Source: Raphanus sativus
Taxonomy: Eukaryota > Streptophyta > Magnoliopsida > Brassicales > Brassicaceae
Reading direction: 5' to 3'
Assembly (NCBI RefSeq): GCF_000801105.2
Contig: NC_079516.1
Coordinates: forward strand, 30,417,643 to 30,481,642
DNA: 64,000 nucleotides
Shown here: positions 55,262 to 64,000 of the stretch, one piece after another
Layout of the letters: every line of letters starts with the position of its first letter
How positions within the stretch are numbered: the stretch's first letter is position 1
Notes under the pieces: generated by a model
Told to the model about the DNA's origin: nothing
What the model saw: only the letters and a program-made list of their open reading frames with translations
The model's database searches: none
Made by a program: the position numbers and the translations under genes

Positions 55262-58200
55262 ATGTCGAGTGATATTTTTTGTTGGAATGTTCGCGGTTTA
55301 AATAAATTAACCCACCGCAGCGGATTACGTAAATTGTATAGGAAGAACACTCCTCTTTTTGGTGGGCTCTTGGAGACTCACGTTAAGCAACCGAAGATGG
55401 CTAAGTTTATTTCGGACCTTTTTCCTGGATGGTCTTTTGCGGAGAATTATGCTTTCTCTACTTTGGGTAAAATTTGGATTGTTTGGCACCCATCTCTGAT
55501 TGTGAATGTTGTTTCTAAGTCTTTGCAGATGATATGTGTGGAAGTAAGCTGGCCTTCCTGCCCGACGAAGGTTTTTGTTTCAGTGATTTATGCTTCCAAT
55601 GACGTTGACGAACGTGAAGGCCTCTGGCAGGAACTTTCTAATCTGGCTGCAGCTCTAGACCTGAATTCCCAGCCATGGCTTATCCTTGGAGATTTTAACC
55701 AGATAAGGGAACCGACAGAGCACTCAAAACCGGCCTCTCTGAACATGGATAAAAGAACCAGGGACTTCAATCAATGCATCTCAGATATAGAAGTGGAGGA
55801 TCTCAATTTCAGGGGCACAACTTACACCTGGTGGAATAAGCAGAAGCGATCCCCTATAGCAAAGAAACTGGATAGGTGTTTAGTAAATGATGATTGGTGC
55901 TTCTTGTTCCCGTCTTCTGTTGCATTCTTCGGAAGCCCGGAATTCTCAGATCACGCTGTTGTTTCCGTCTCTCTGGATCCTGCTCGAGAAAAGGTCAAAA
56001 AGCCCTTCAGATTTTATAATTTTCTGACTCTGAACCCGGAGTTCCTGGTAATGGTTTGCACCAATTGGTTCTCTTTCAACGTTACGGGTTCTGCGATGTT
56101 TCGCCTCTCTCGGAAGCTCAAGCTATTTAAGAAGCACATTAGAGAGTTCAGCCGATGTAACTACTCGGGAATTGAAAAAATGACAGCTGAGGCGCACTCT
56201 AAGCTTATTCTTGCGCAGACTGAGACGCTTACCGCACCCTCTTTGGCCAATGCAGCAGCTGAGACTGAGGCGTACAAGGTTTGGGAAGAGCTCTCAAACG
56301 CTGAAACTGCTTTCTTCTTCCAGCGTTGCCGTATAAACTGGATGGCTCTTGGTGATGGAAACTCCCGTTTGTTCCACAGGTACGCAGCTTCCAGACAGGC
56401 TATAAATCACATACATTTCCTTCTCACGGATTCAGGAGAGCGGATTGAGAATCAGCTGGGAATTCAACAGACATGTGTGGATTACTTCTCCGATCTTCTA
56501 GGGGGTCCGGCTTCTCAGTCTATGTTCCAGCAGAGTGATCTAGATCTCCTCTTTGATTTCAAGTGTACTGCTGAACAAGTGGAGGGGTTTAAGAAGAAAT
56601 TTACCCCGGAAGATATAAGGAGTGCTTTTATGTCTTTGCCAAAGAACAAGACGGGCGGGCCTGATGGCTATTCAGCAGAATTCTTCTTGGCGACCTGGTC
56701 CATTATCGGGCCTGAAGTCACTGAAGCCATCCTGGAGTTCTTTGATTCTGGCAGGTTACTCAAACAGTGGAACGCGGCGTCTCTTGTTCTCATACCGAAG
56801 ATCCCGAATGCCGCTAAAACTACAGACTTCAGACCTATTTCTTGTCTAAATACGGTTTATAAAGTCATATCCAAGCTGCTGGCTTCCAGGCTCGTGGAAA
56901 TTCTCCCCCTCATGATATCAAAGGCGCAATCGGCGTTCCTTCCGGGCAGACTTCTTGCAGAAAATGTTCTTTTAGCAACAGACCTAGTGAACGGATACAA
57001 CTCTCAAGTCTCCTCTCCCCGAGGCATGCTAAAGGTGGATTTGAGAAAAGCATTTGATTGTGTTAGGTGGGACTTCATCTTAGCCTCCCTGCGTGCTTTG
57101 GCTATCCCGGAAGCTTACATCGATCTTATCTCTGAGTGCCTCACGACAGCTTCTTTCTCGGTGTGTATCAATGGTGCGACTAGCAGGTTTTTTGGGAGAA
57201 CAAAAGGGTTAAGGCAAGGCGATCCCCTATCGCCCTACCTCTTTGTCCTTGCAATGGAATGCTTATCTAGGCTGCTGGCGTCACGTTACGATGCTGGTCT
57301 CATTGGCTATCACCCACGGACGCATGAGCTAAAGATCTCTCACCTCATGTTCGCGGATGATGTTATGATTTTCTTTGATGGGAGCAGTAACAGTCTACAC
57401 GGAATCACCGAGTGCCTCGATGATTTTGCTTCTTTGTCGGGGTTACACATGAACGCAAACAAAACAGAGTTGTTTACCTCGGGATTAGACCCAGGTGAAT
57501 CCTTAGCAGTGGCGAGCTATGGATTTACTTCGGGTATTCTTCCTATAAGGTACCTAGGACTTCCTTTGATGGCACGCAAGCTTCTGATCTCTGAGTATGC
57601 CCCGCTAATGAACAAGATTACTGCGAGTATGAGAGCCTGGTCCGCCAAACTTCTTTCTTTTGCCGGGAGATTACAATTACTGAGAACGGTTATATTTGGC
57701 ACAATTAATTTCTGGATGTCAGCCTACATGTTACCTAATGGTTGCTTAAAGGCTATTGAATCTCTGTGTTCAAAGTTTTTATGTTCTGGGAATATTGACA
57801 AGAGAGGGATTGCAAAGATTGGTTGGCCTACGGTTTGTCTCCCTAAGGAAGAAGGAGGGCTCGGCTTGCATAGACTTTCGACTTGGAACCAAGTTCAGTG
57901 CCTAAAGTTTATCTGGATACTCTTAACATCCACTACCTCGCTTTGGGCTGACTGGCACAGATCGGTTCACTTGGATTCTCACTCTTTCTGGACGTTGAAC
58001 CCATCTCAAACCGACTCCTGGGCATGGAAAAGATTGCTAAAGCTTCGCCACCTTGCCATCCAGTTCTGTATATCAATTGTGGGTAATGGCAGAAGCACCA
58101 GTTTCTGGTTCGATTCGTGGACTCCGCTAGGCCAGCTTATAGATTACATCGGACAGGGAGGACCAAGAGCGCTAAGACTCCGCAGGGACTCGGTTGTGGC

Positions 58201-58918
58201 GGACGCGATCAGAGATACTGTCTGGTTATTACCCCATCCTAGATCTCAGCAGGAAGTTGATCTTCATTCTCATTTTACTACTATACCCTTGCCTTTGGAT
58301 AATGATGTTGTAGATTCATATATATGGGTTGCTGGTGATTCTCCTATTGAGGTTTTCAGCTCTGCTTCGACATGGGAGGTCATGCGTCCAAGACAAGAGG
58401 CTCAGGAGTGGTTCGATGTGGTTTGGTTCAGAGGCCATATCCCAAAGCATGCTTTCAATATGTGGATTGCAAACTATGACAGGTTGCCAACCCGATCGAG
58501 GCTTGCGGAATGGGGACTTCCAATCTCGCCGGACTGTGCGTTCTGTTCGAGATATCAAGAAACCCGCGATCATCTCCTGCTATCTTGCGAGTTCAGTGTG
58601 GACATATGGAAGGCAGTGTTCAGTCGATGCTCACCACCACCTGCAATGTTCACGGAATGGTCAGAGCTTCTATCATGGATCCGATCCCCTGCTTCATCAA
58701 AGTCTTCTCTGCTGCGGAAGCTTGTTGCACAAACAGTCATCTATCACATTTGGAGGCAGAGGAATAACTTGATTCACAATCAGAAATCGATCCCACCACC
58801 CATTGTCTTTCAGGGAATTGACAGGGACGTGCGAAACATCATTTCTTCCCGGAGACACAGAAAACTTTTCAGGTCGCTCATGGCCTTATGGTTTAGTTCT
58901 TGTTGGTTTTGTTATTGA
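55262..58918 (+). CDS. LINE ORF2: endonuclease and reverse transcriptase
   Basis: 1218 residues, uninterrupted. Residues 1-235: AP-type endonuclease with CWNVRG (7-12), ETH (38-40), GDFN (143-146), YTWWN (188-192), LDR (203-205) and SDH (229-231). Reverse transcriptase about 465-760: GPDGYSAEFF, FRPISCLNTVYKVISK, AQSAFLPGR, KVDLRKAFDCV, GLRQGDPLSPYLF and the catalytic FADD at 697-700 (plant LINEs vary between YADD and FADD). A zf-RVT-type domain is at about 1059-1120 (HIPKHAFNMWIANYDRLPTR, CAFC, TRDHLLLSC). There is no RNase H at the C-terminus. It nicks the target and copies the LINE RNA there. The start is ATG 55262, six bases after the ORF1 stop. Confidence 0.93.
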   Translation: MSSDIFCWNVRGLNKLTHRSGLRKLYRKNTPLFGGLLETHVKQPKMAKFISDLFPGWSFAENYAFSTLGKIWIVWHPSLIVNVVSKSLQMICVEVSWPSCPTKVFVSVIYASNDVDEREGLWQELSNLAAALDLNSQPWLILGDFNQIREPTEHSKPASLNMDKRTRDFNQCISDIEVEDLNFRGTTYTWWNKQKRSPIAKKLDRCLVNDDWCFLFPSSVAFFGSPEFSDHAVVSVSLDPAREKVKKPFRFYNFLTLNPEFLVMVCTNWFSFNVTGSAMFRLSRKLKLFKKHIREFSRCNYSGIEKMTAEAHSKLILAQTETLTAPSLANAAAETEAYKVWEELSNAETAFFFQRCRINWMALGDGNSRLFHRYAASRQAINHIHFLLTDSGERIENQLGIQQTCVDYFSDLLGGPASQSMFQQSDLDLLFDFKCTAEQVEGFKKKFTPEDIRSAFMSLPKNKTGGPDGYSAEFFLATWSIIGPEVTEAILEFFDSGRLLKQWNAASLVLIPKIPNAAKTTDFRPISCLNTVYKVISKLLASRLVEILPLMISKAQSAFLPGRLLAENVLLATDLVNGYNSQVSSPRGMLKVDLRKAFDCVRWDFILASLRALAIPEAYIDLISECLTTASFSVCINGATSRFFGRTKGLRQGDPLSPYLFVLAMECLSRLLASRYDAGLIGYHPRTHELKISHLMFADDVMIFFDGSSNSLHGITECLDDFASLSGLHMNANKTELFTSGLDPGESLAVASYGFTSGILPIRYLGLPLMARKLLISEYAPLMNKITASMRAWSAKLLSFAGRLQLLRTVIFGTINFWMSAYMLPNGCLKAIESLCSKFLCSGNIDKRGIAKIGWPTVCLPKEEGGLGLHRLSTWNQVQCLKFIWILLTSTTSLWADWHRSVHLDSHSFWTLNPSQTDSWAWKRLLKLRHLAIQFCISIVGNGRSTSFWFDSWTPLGQLIDYIGQGGPRALRLRRDSVVADAIRDTVWLLPHPRSQQEVDLHSHFTTIPLPLDNDVVDSYIWVAGDSPIEVFSSASTWEVMRPRQEAQEWFDVVWFRGHIPKHAFNMWIANYDRLPTRSRLAEWGLPISPDCAFCSRYQETRDHLLLSCEFSVDIWKAVFSRCSPPPAMFTEWSELLSWIRSPASSKSSLLRKLVAQTVIYHIWRQRNNLIHNQKSIPPPIVFQGIDRDVRNIISSRRHRKLFRSLMALWFSSCWFCY

Positions 58919-59025
58919 TCCATCTTGTTTTTCCACTTTTTTTTTGCCAAGATGGCTCAGAACTAAGGTTTCTCTTTGTAAAATCTTTTCATCATTTATA
59001 TGATATTTGCAGTTTAGCAAAAAAA
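58919..59025 (+). other. LINE 3' end and A tail
   Basis: A 100-bp 3' untranslated region with T-rich runs, ending 'tttagcaaaaaaa' just before the right TSD. Confidence 0.8.
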
Positions 59026-59039
59026 GAAAATAGGTGAAA

Positions 59040-59053
59040 TCCATGGTATATCA
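59040..59053 (-). repeat. E7 3' LTR, last 14 bp
   Basis: TCCATGGTATATCA completes the LTR after the LINE, followed by the PPT. Confidence 0.85.
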
Positions 59054-59067
59054 ACTCCCCTAGACTT
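59054..59067 (-). promoter_or_regulatory. E7 polypurine tract
   Basis: The minus strand reads AAGTCTAGGGGAGT directly before the 3' LTR. Confidence 0.78.
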
Positions 59068-59339
59068 ACTCCTTTACTTGTCCTCAAGCAAAAACCAGTA
59101 GTCTTTGGAAAAGGTTTGAAAACAGTAGGAACTCAAAGATTCAAAATATTGAAGTCATCACTCTATGGGTTTGTAATTCATATCTAAACATCTTAATCAC
59201 AGAAGTTCATTATGCCTTATCCTAGCTTAGCAACCAAATTCATCTAGTCAACAACTTAGCAAATTTTATCTGACATTCCCCTCTCACTACAAAAAAAATC
59301 CACATTAATAGCACATTGTTATAGCGCGTTTTACTGAAC

Positions 59340-60450
59340 TGCTATCGTAGATGAGTTTGAAATTTCGAAACTATATAATAGGATTTGATAAACATTATTA
59401 TAGAGTGAAACCTAAAATAGCATTTAACTAATGCTATTTTGAAAATTTTATTGAGCGGGAAGATAGAAAAACCGATTCCGCTAATAATTAGCAGAAAATT
59501 ATACTTAAGCGCCAAAATATTTTTAAGCGTTTTTAATAATGGTATCAAAAACATAGTATAGCATTTTTCTAATGCTAAGAAAAGCTATTTGAACCCCTAA
59601 ATCCCAAACATAATTTTTTTTGTTGAAAACCTCTAAACATGGTTTTTTTTTTGTCAACACATGGTTTTAAACCCTAAACTCTAAAGATTGTTCTTAAAAC
59701 TCTAATATTTTCATATTATAATTTCAAATCTTAAAATTAAACTCAAAAGTTAATTCTCTTAACCTTAAACTATAATTTTCTAAACAAAAATATTTAATCT
59801 TTAATCAAACCCTAAATCCTAACTTCTAACATAAACTATATATACATTGTACATTCTAAATATAATATTTAAACTCTATATCATAAAATACTAAACTTTG
59901 TTTTTAAAAACTAAACTTTATTTATATAAGTTATATCATAAAACACTAAGTTTATTTTAAATTTCAAACCCTAAATCTAAGCTTCAAACCCTAATTATTT
60001 TTTTACTCGCACTTACAAAAGTAACAAAATATTAAAAGCTTCAAACCCTAATTATATTTATAAATTTACAAACTTTTCAAAAAACCTTAATTTCATACAC
60101 TATATCCAAATATTAACTTCATATCTTAAATTTAAAACCTAAATACTTAGCAAATAAAAATTTAAACCTAATAATTTATACTATAACCTAATATCTTAAA
60201 TTTAACTCATTTTTTTAAACACTATAAGTCTCATTCCCCAAATTTTAAACCCTTTATCATAAACATAACTTTTAAATTCATAAACATAACTTTTAAAGTT
60301 TAAATTTTAATTTTCATGTTAAACATTCAAAAACTTGTTTAAATTTTATATTATCTAACACAAATTTTAAATAGAACTATAAATCAAAATTTAATATAAC
60401 TTTACCAAAGATAAAAAAAAACTCAATTAACAAAAAAAATAGGCATTGAC
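59340..60450. other. AT-rich filler of the CACTA element
   Basis: About 1.1 kb of very AT-rich sequence with many 'aaaccctaa' words (for example near 59590, 59965 and 59985), reminiscent of plant telomere-type repeats but not in a regular array. No coding signal. Confidence 0.6.
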
Positions 60451-60452
60451 CA

Positions 60453-60968
60453 ATGATATCAAAGTACTCATATCACAATCTCCACCATTGGATCAGATTA
60501 ATCCAACAGACCAGATATAATCCCTCTTTATCTTTCTCTTTCCTCTCCAGTTTTTTCTTCTACGACACTCATTCTCTGTGCTTCTTCTTCTTCTTCTTCT
60601 TCTTCTTCTTCTTCTTCTCTCATATCTTTGGTTCATTTATATCTCTACACATCTCCTCTTTCAATTTCATCTCCTCTTCACCACCACACCGTCGGCCTTC
60701 ACGTTTGTCACCACCGCCCTCTTTTGATTCCATCGTGTCTCCGCCCCCATCACCACCGTCACGCTCTCACCATCACCATGTCACCTCTCATCTTACTATG
60801 TTCTCCTCTAATCGATTTTGTTTTTTTTACAGATCGAGAAGGGGAGCAGTGATGAAACAGAAAGAACAAGTGGTGGTGTTGCGGCATCTCCGGTTAAGCG
60901 TGGTGCGGCAGTGGTGCAAAAACCGGTGGTTTGTTGGTGGTTCGTGGACGGTGGCTGAAGTTTTCTGA
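60453..60968 (+). other. Low-complexity ORF in the CACTA element
   Basis: 171 codons, largely from a CTT repeat (poly-Phe) and Pro/Ser/His-rich text. It is richer in G+C than its surroundings, with a gene-like feel ('caccaccgtcacgctctcacc'), so it may be a captured host fragment. I recognise no family and do not claim a gene. Confidence 0.3.
60581..60618. repeat. CTT trinucleotide microsatellite
   Basis: About 12 CTT units, inside the CACTA element. Confidence 0.9.
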
Positions 60969-61397
60969 AGGTGGCGATCGTGGCTAAAGCTTTGTGAAGA
61001 TGGGATGGCGGCTGAAGCGTAGATTTAGGTTTAGTTAACTGGTTTAGTTAGTTTAACATTAATTAGTTGGTCTAGTTAGGGTTAGAGTAACAATTTATGT
61101 ATTATTGGTTTAGTGTTGTAAACCAAAGTTTATTGTAAACCGAATTTAATTTATAAATAAAATTTATTTTATTTTTAATTATAAAACAATTTAGTTTAAT
61201 TTTCAATTTTTTTTTAATTACCGAAAGATCTATCAAGTATTGCTATCATATCTGTATATTTCGTAGCACTGAAAAAAAGTTATCGTAGATGGGTATCTAT
61301 GATTGCTGCCGTATACATAGCATTTATGAATTCGCTATCAAACATCTAATATAGCATATTTCTCGCGCTAACAATGTACATATTTCTTGTAGTGTCT

Positions 61398-62187
61398 ACT
61401 AACCTCATTTCTTAACATAAGATAAAAGTGCAGGCTTTACCTTGGGAGTATCGATCAAAGGACACATGGATTCAACTCAAACAAGTATCTGAACACACAG
61501 GTAGTCTTCTCTGTTTCCTTTCTCCCCTCATCTCTCTTCTCTGGATCTCTTATTAGTTTCAATTTCAACAGGTTTCGATGCCACAAAGGTCATCTAGTCT
61601 ATCTCATTGACATTTGCATTTGTAACTCATACATTTTGACAAAGTGTAGCGAATACTGGGGTCGCAGGTAATTTACCTATCCCTCGTTTCCACAATGTGT
61701 GATCATCCTTGAGATTTAGAATACTGGGGTCTCAGGTAATTTACCTATCCTTCTGCCTCTCAAGAAATCATTTCAATCTTTTATAACATAAAACTTAGAT
61801 CTTTGAGATGCCGAAGAGAGAGAAGGAAGGGAACCAGAAACACACAGACTTTTTACCTTTTAGACTTGTAAGAGGTGATTCCGATCCAGTGATTTCCAAG
61901 CCCCAAGACAAGCAAATAAAGTCAGTATTAGTGTTGGAGGTCAGCTTTTGGTTCCTTCAAACAATCTCAGCTAGTGTATATAGGTGACAGGTTGATCCAC
62001 TTTATCATCTTTAATACTATATGCAATCAGTAAATCTAGAATGGTGCTAAAGAGTGGTTAGACAATCAAATATAAATCTATATCAATGTCCCCATTTAAT
62101 ACTTATGTGAAAAAAAAAATTTGAAAAAAAAATTAAATAAAAACCAAAATAAAAACACATATTAGTAAACTCCCACCCAGACTTAAA
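61398..62187 (-). other. E7 3' noncoding region
   Basis: Continues E7 after the CACTA element. Matches E5 33170-33940, including the twofold 'aatactggggtc(g/t)cagg' block at 61650-61755 and an internal purine run at 62170-62183. No ORF. Confidence 0.65.
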
Positions 62188-62206
62188 TTACACTGTCCCA
62201 GTGTAA
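62188..62206 (-). other. Stem-loop A of E7 (3-nt loop)
   Basis: TTACACTG-GGA-CAGTGTAA on the minus strand, as in E5, followed by AATTTAAGTCTGGGTGGGAG. Confidence 0.65.
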
Positions 62207-62476
62207 CACAGCCGGAGTGAAGTAAATAAATAAATCACAAGAACTGAATGTAACAAGATAGAACGACTAAACCTGACCGATATGGTGTCGATCGATACGT
62301 AGGGATGTATGCCGATCGATAGTGATAGTCGTGTGGTGTCGAGCGATGTGAATGGAATGTGTCGGTAGACGGGATCATCAGTCTACTTGGAACTTAAAAA
62401 AACTGCAAAAATAAATGCGAAAAATAAAAGTAAAAATGTAAAAATAACTTAAAAAGAAAATAAAAGAAAACCTAAT

Positions 62477-62494
62477 AGTGGGTTGCCTCCCACT
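62477..62494 (-). other. Stem-loop B of E7
   Basis: AGTGGG-AGGCAA-CCCACT on the minus strand, with AGCGCT upstream. It begins 48 bases after the ORF2 stop. Confidence 0.7.
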
Positions 62495-62541
62495 CAGCGC
62501 TTTGTTATAGTCATTTAGCTTGACTTTGGTGGGTGTGTGAC

Positions 62542-64000
62542 TCATTTGTGGTAGGAGCAGTTGCTTGCTGGTGCGCAAACGTCTCCTTCATCTTTGGACT
62601 CAGTAGCAGTGAAACTTCTTGTGGCATCATCTGATCTTGTCCATCCTTGATGTATATTTGCTAAATCTGCTTTGATGACTTGTAGCCTTCTGTCTAAATC
62701 TTCCATGTCGAACTGATGTTGATAGAAATCAAATGTTGAATGCTCGGACAGTTCTTCATGTTGTGATGTGTCATGCTGGTCATGAGTCTGCTGATCTCGG
62801 TCTGCCAAGGACTCGGTGTCGATCGATGCTACAATATGTGCGTCGGTCGTTGCCTGTATATTGTACTTCAGCTGACGAGTAGTTCTGCATAGGCTGTTCA
62901 CTCGTTCGTTGACAGTGTCGTCAATGTCATCACTTCTTCCGTTGAGTCTCTCTTCCATAGCATTCAAAGCTTCGTATAGCTCATGTTTGATCTTATCAAC
63001 TGCTGCTGCTGTGCATGCTCTCTTCGCTGGTGGTGGCTCGATGTCGATCGATATGGGCCTAGGCCTGTCGATCGATGTTGTGTTTCTGTCATGAAGACCA
63101 ATATGATCTTGAACTATGCCGATTTTTTGTTGCAACTCGTTCAACTGTTGTGACAGTGTATCCAGGTATCGCATGATAGATGAACTGAAGTGATCGTGCC
63201 TTTCCTCGTATGATTTTATCCTATCCTCCATTGCTGTAAACCTTGTGTTGATCGACGGTGAAGGGTTTGTGTCGATCGACGGAACAGTGCCATTCTGAGT
63301 CTGACCTTTCTCGCGAATTGATGCCAAATCGTTCTGTAGCAGATCAATCCTCTTGCTTAACCATTCGACATTGTTGTTGAGAGGGCTGTAGACGTCTCTA
63401 ATCCGTGTATTGATGTAAGAAATCTCCCATTCATCTCTTTTAGGTGATGAACATTCTCGCTGGTCTTTGGATGTGGTCTTGCCGATGTCGATCGATGGTG
63501 TAGGTGCTGTGTCGATCGATACAGGTGGCGTGGCTTCCTTCTCAAGCATGGTTCTAATGCTCTCAATCTTCATTCTTAGCACTGCCATATCACTTTGGAG
63601 AGCTTCATAGCTGCTGTCCAAAGGTTGGAAAGTATCTTCCTCCAATGTGTGAAAGTCTGCCTCAAGGTGTGCCTGAGCTCTCCATACATCAGTCATCATA
63701 TCATTTATCTCCTCTCTACTGTAGGGTACTGGTGGTGGTCTGTATGCATGGTAAGGGCGTGTGTGTTCTGGAAGGCGTAAGCAACCCCTGTGAAAAAGAG
63801 ATGCTCTCTCCAGGATTCTCCTTATGTGCTCCTTGGTAACAGGGATGATTTCACCATCAACTCCTCTAGCATGTCAAAACTCATCTCTGTGGACACCAAA
63901 TTCATCCTTTGCTTCCCATTTGAATCTTCTGGATCCATTGGAATCAAAGGCACGTCGTCCAAACTCCAAACGCCTGTCGGGCGATCTGACTCTTGCTCTG
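62542..64000 (-). pseudogene. E7 ORF2 (partial, one nonsense codon)
   Basis: The phase is open from the window end to a stop at 62542 except for a TGA at 63876-63874, which replaces a residue in the second DEFG...GYARGVDG-type unit. Then SREEINDMMTDVWRAQAHLE, SID repeats, VYSPLNNNVEWLSKRIDLLQ, heptad-rich text, PPPAKRACTAAAVDKIKHEL, and a C-terminal part lost or shifted in E5 (FDFYQHQFDMEDLDRRLQ, IHQGWTRSDDATRSF). It gives the fullest view of the ORF2 C-terminus. It resembles nothing known to me; probably structural. Confidence 0.65.

Larger units (their letters stand above)
53152..59025 (+). mobile_element. L1-like LINE retrotransposon, full length
   Basis: 5874 bp with ORF1, ORF2, a short A tail (59019-59025) and a perfect 14-bp target duplication GAAAATAGGTGAAA (53138-53151 and 59026-59039). 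Structure and ORF2 domains are those of plant L1-type LINEs, which copy by target-primed reverse transcription. The intact ORF2 and clean TSD point to a recent insertion. It lies in the LTR of E7. Confidence 0.93.
59285..61394. mobile_element. CACTA-type DNA transposon, non-autonomous
   Basis: 2110 bp. The ends are CACTACAAAAAAAAT on the left and ATTTCTTGTAGTG on the right (inverse CACTACAAGAAAT), imperfect over about 22 bp. The 3-bp TSD is TCT (59282-59284 and 61395-61397), matching the empty site in E5 ('cccctctactaac'). Subterminal words 'ctatcgtagat' occur near both ends. There is no transposase, so it depends on an autonomous relative. Confidence 0.85.
51833..64000 (-). mobile_element. 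E7: SID-family LTR retrotransposon, minus type, partial
   Basis: 3' LTR (51833-53151 plus 59040-59053, split by a LINE), PPT, 3' noncoding region with a CACTA insertion, stem-loops A and B, and ORF2 running off the window. Gag, protease and 5' LTR would lie beyond 64000. It is close to E5 throughout. The candidate left TSD is CTTGC (51828-51832). Confidence 0.88.

Noticed and set aside
59590..60060. Telomere repeat array
   Set aside because: AAACCCTAA-type words are scattered in AT-rich DNA and not in a regular seven-base array.
60453..60968. A host gene inside the CACTA element
   Set aside because: Low-complexity poly-Phe and Pro/His-rich text with no recognisable domain; listed only as a low-confidence ORF.
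60840..61030. Continuation of a coding exon after the CACTA ORF
   Set aside because: Stops follow quickly and no splice sites or domain could be made out.

Overview
This 64 kb window is plant nuclear DNA, most likely from a Brassicaceae pericentromere or another repeat-rich region. I found no host gene, tRNA, rRNA or CRISPR array. Almost every base belongs to mobile elements nested inside one another. The case for a plant rests on primer-binding sites matching the 3' end of plant tRNA-Asp, Athila-type gag proteins, a Tat-type Ty3/gypsy pol with an antisense ORF, a SIRE-like Ty1/copia gag, a plant L1-like LINE and a CACTA transposon. One run of 100 N (36339-36438) marks a scaffold gap.

Layout, using labels defined here. 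E0 is an LTR remnant in three pieces (1-133, 8204-8244, 44042 to about 44370). E1 (134-8203, minus) sits in E0 with target-site duplication (TSD) ACTGC. E2 (8245-44036, plus, a Tat-type Ty3/gypsy) sits in E0 with TSD GAGTA. E8 (11606-17955, minus, a large non-coding-type LTR element) sits in the E2 reverse transcriptase with TSD CAGTT. E3 (23442-43688, plus) sits in the 3' LTR of E2 with TSD GAAGT. E4 (26561-30278, plus, Ty1/copia gag only) sits in E3 with TSD GAAAC. E5 (31630-41243, minus) sits in E3 with TSD GTCGA. E6 (about 44392-51832, plus) follows E0. E7 (51833 to beyond the end, minus) sits in the 3' LTR of E6. A LINE (53152-59025, plus) sits in the E7 LTR with a 14-bp TSD. A CACTA element (59285-61394) sits in E7 with TSD TCT. 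A 1085-bp tandem duplication (about 7756-9925) copied part of the E1 LTR, the E0 piece and the E2 5' LTR after those insertions had happened.

E1, E3, E5, E6, E7 and probably E0 form one related set, called here the SID family. They have Athila-like gag and, in most, a retropepsin domain. No reverse transcriptase, RNase H or integrase is visible, so they look non-autonomous. Their LTRs and ORFs are peppered with the palindromic word TCGATCGA, which in coding regions is mostly read as Ser-Ile-Asp. Minus-strand members carry an extra ORF (ORF2) after the protease; plus-strand members carry a different C-terminal domain.

The most interesting signal is in the 3' noncoding part of this family. Two short stem-loops recur in the same order in all five elements. 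One has a perfect stem with a GNRA tetraloop in four of its six copies, with four different GNRA loops and a paired base change on both sides of the stem. A conserved RNA structure in elements that must borrow replication proteins suggests a packaging, dimerisation or priming signal. That role is inference.

E2 pol is clearly dead: stop codons, frameshifts and loss of the catalytic YxDD of the reverse transcriptase. The LINE ORF2 is intact over 1218 residues and is the only polymerase-bearing ORF in the window that looks functional.
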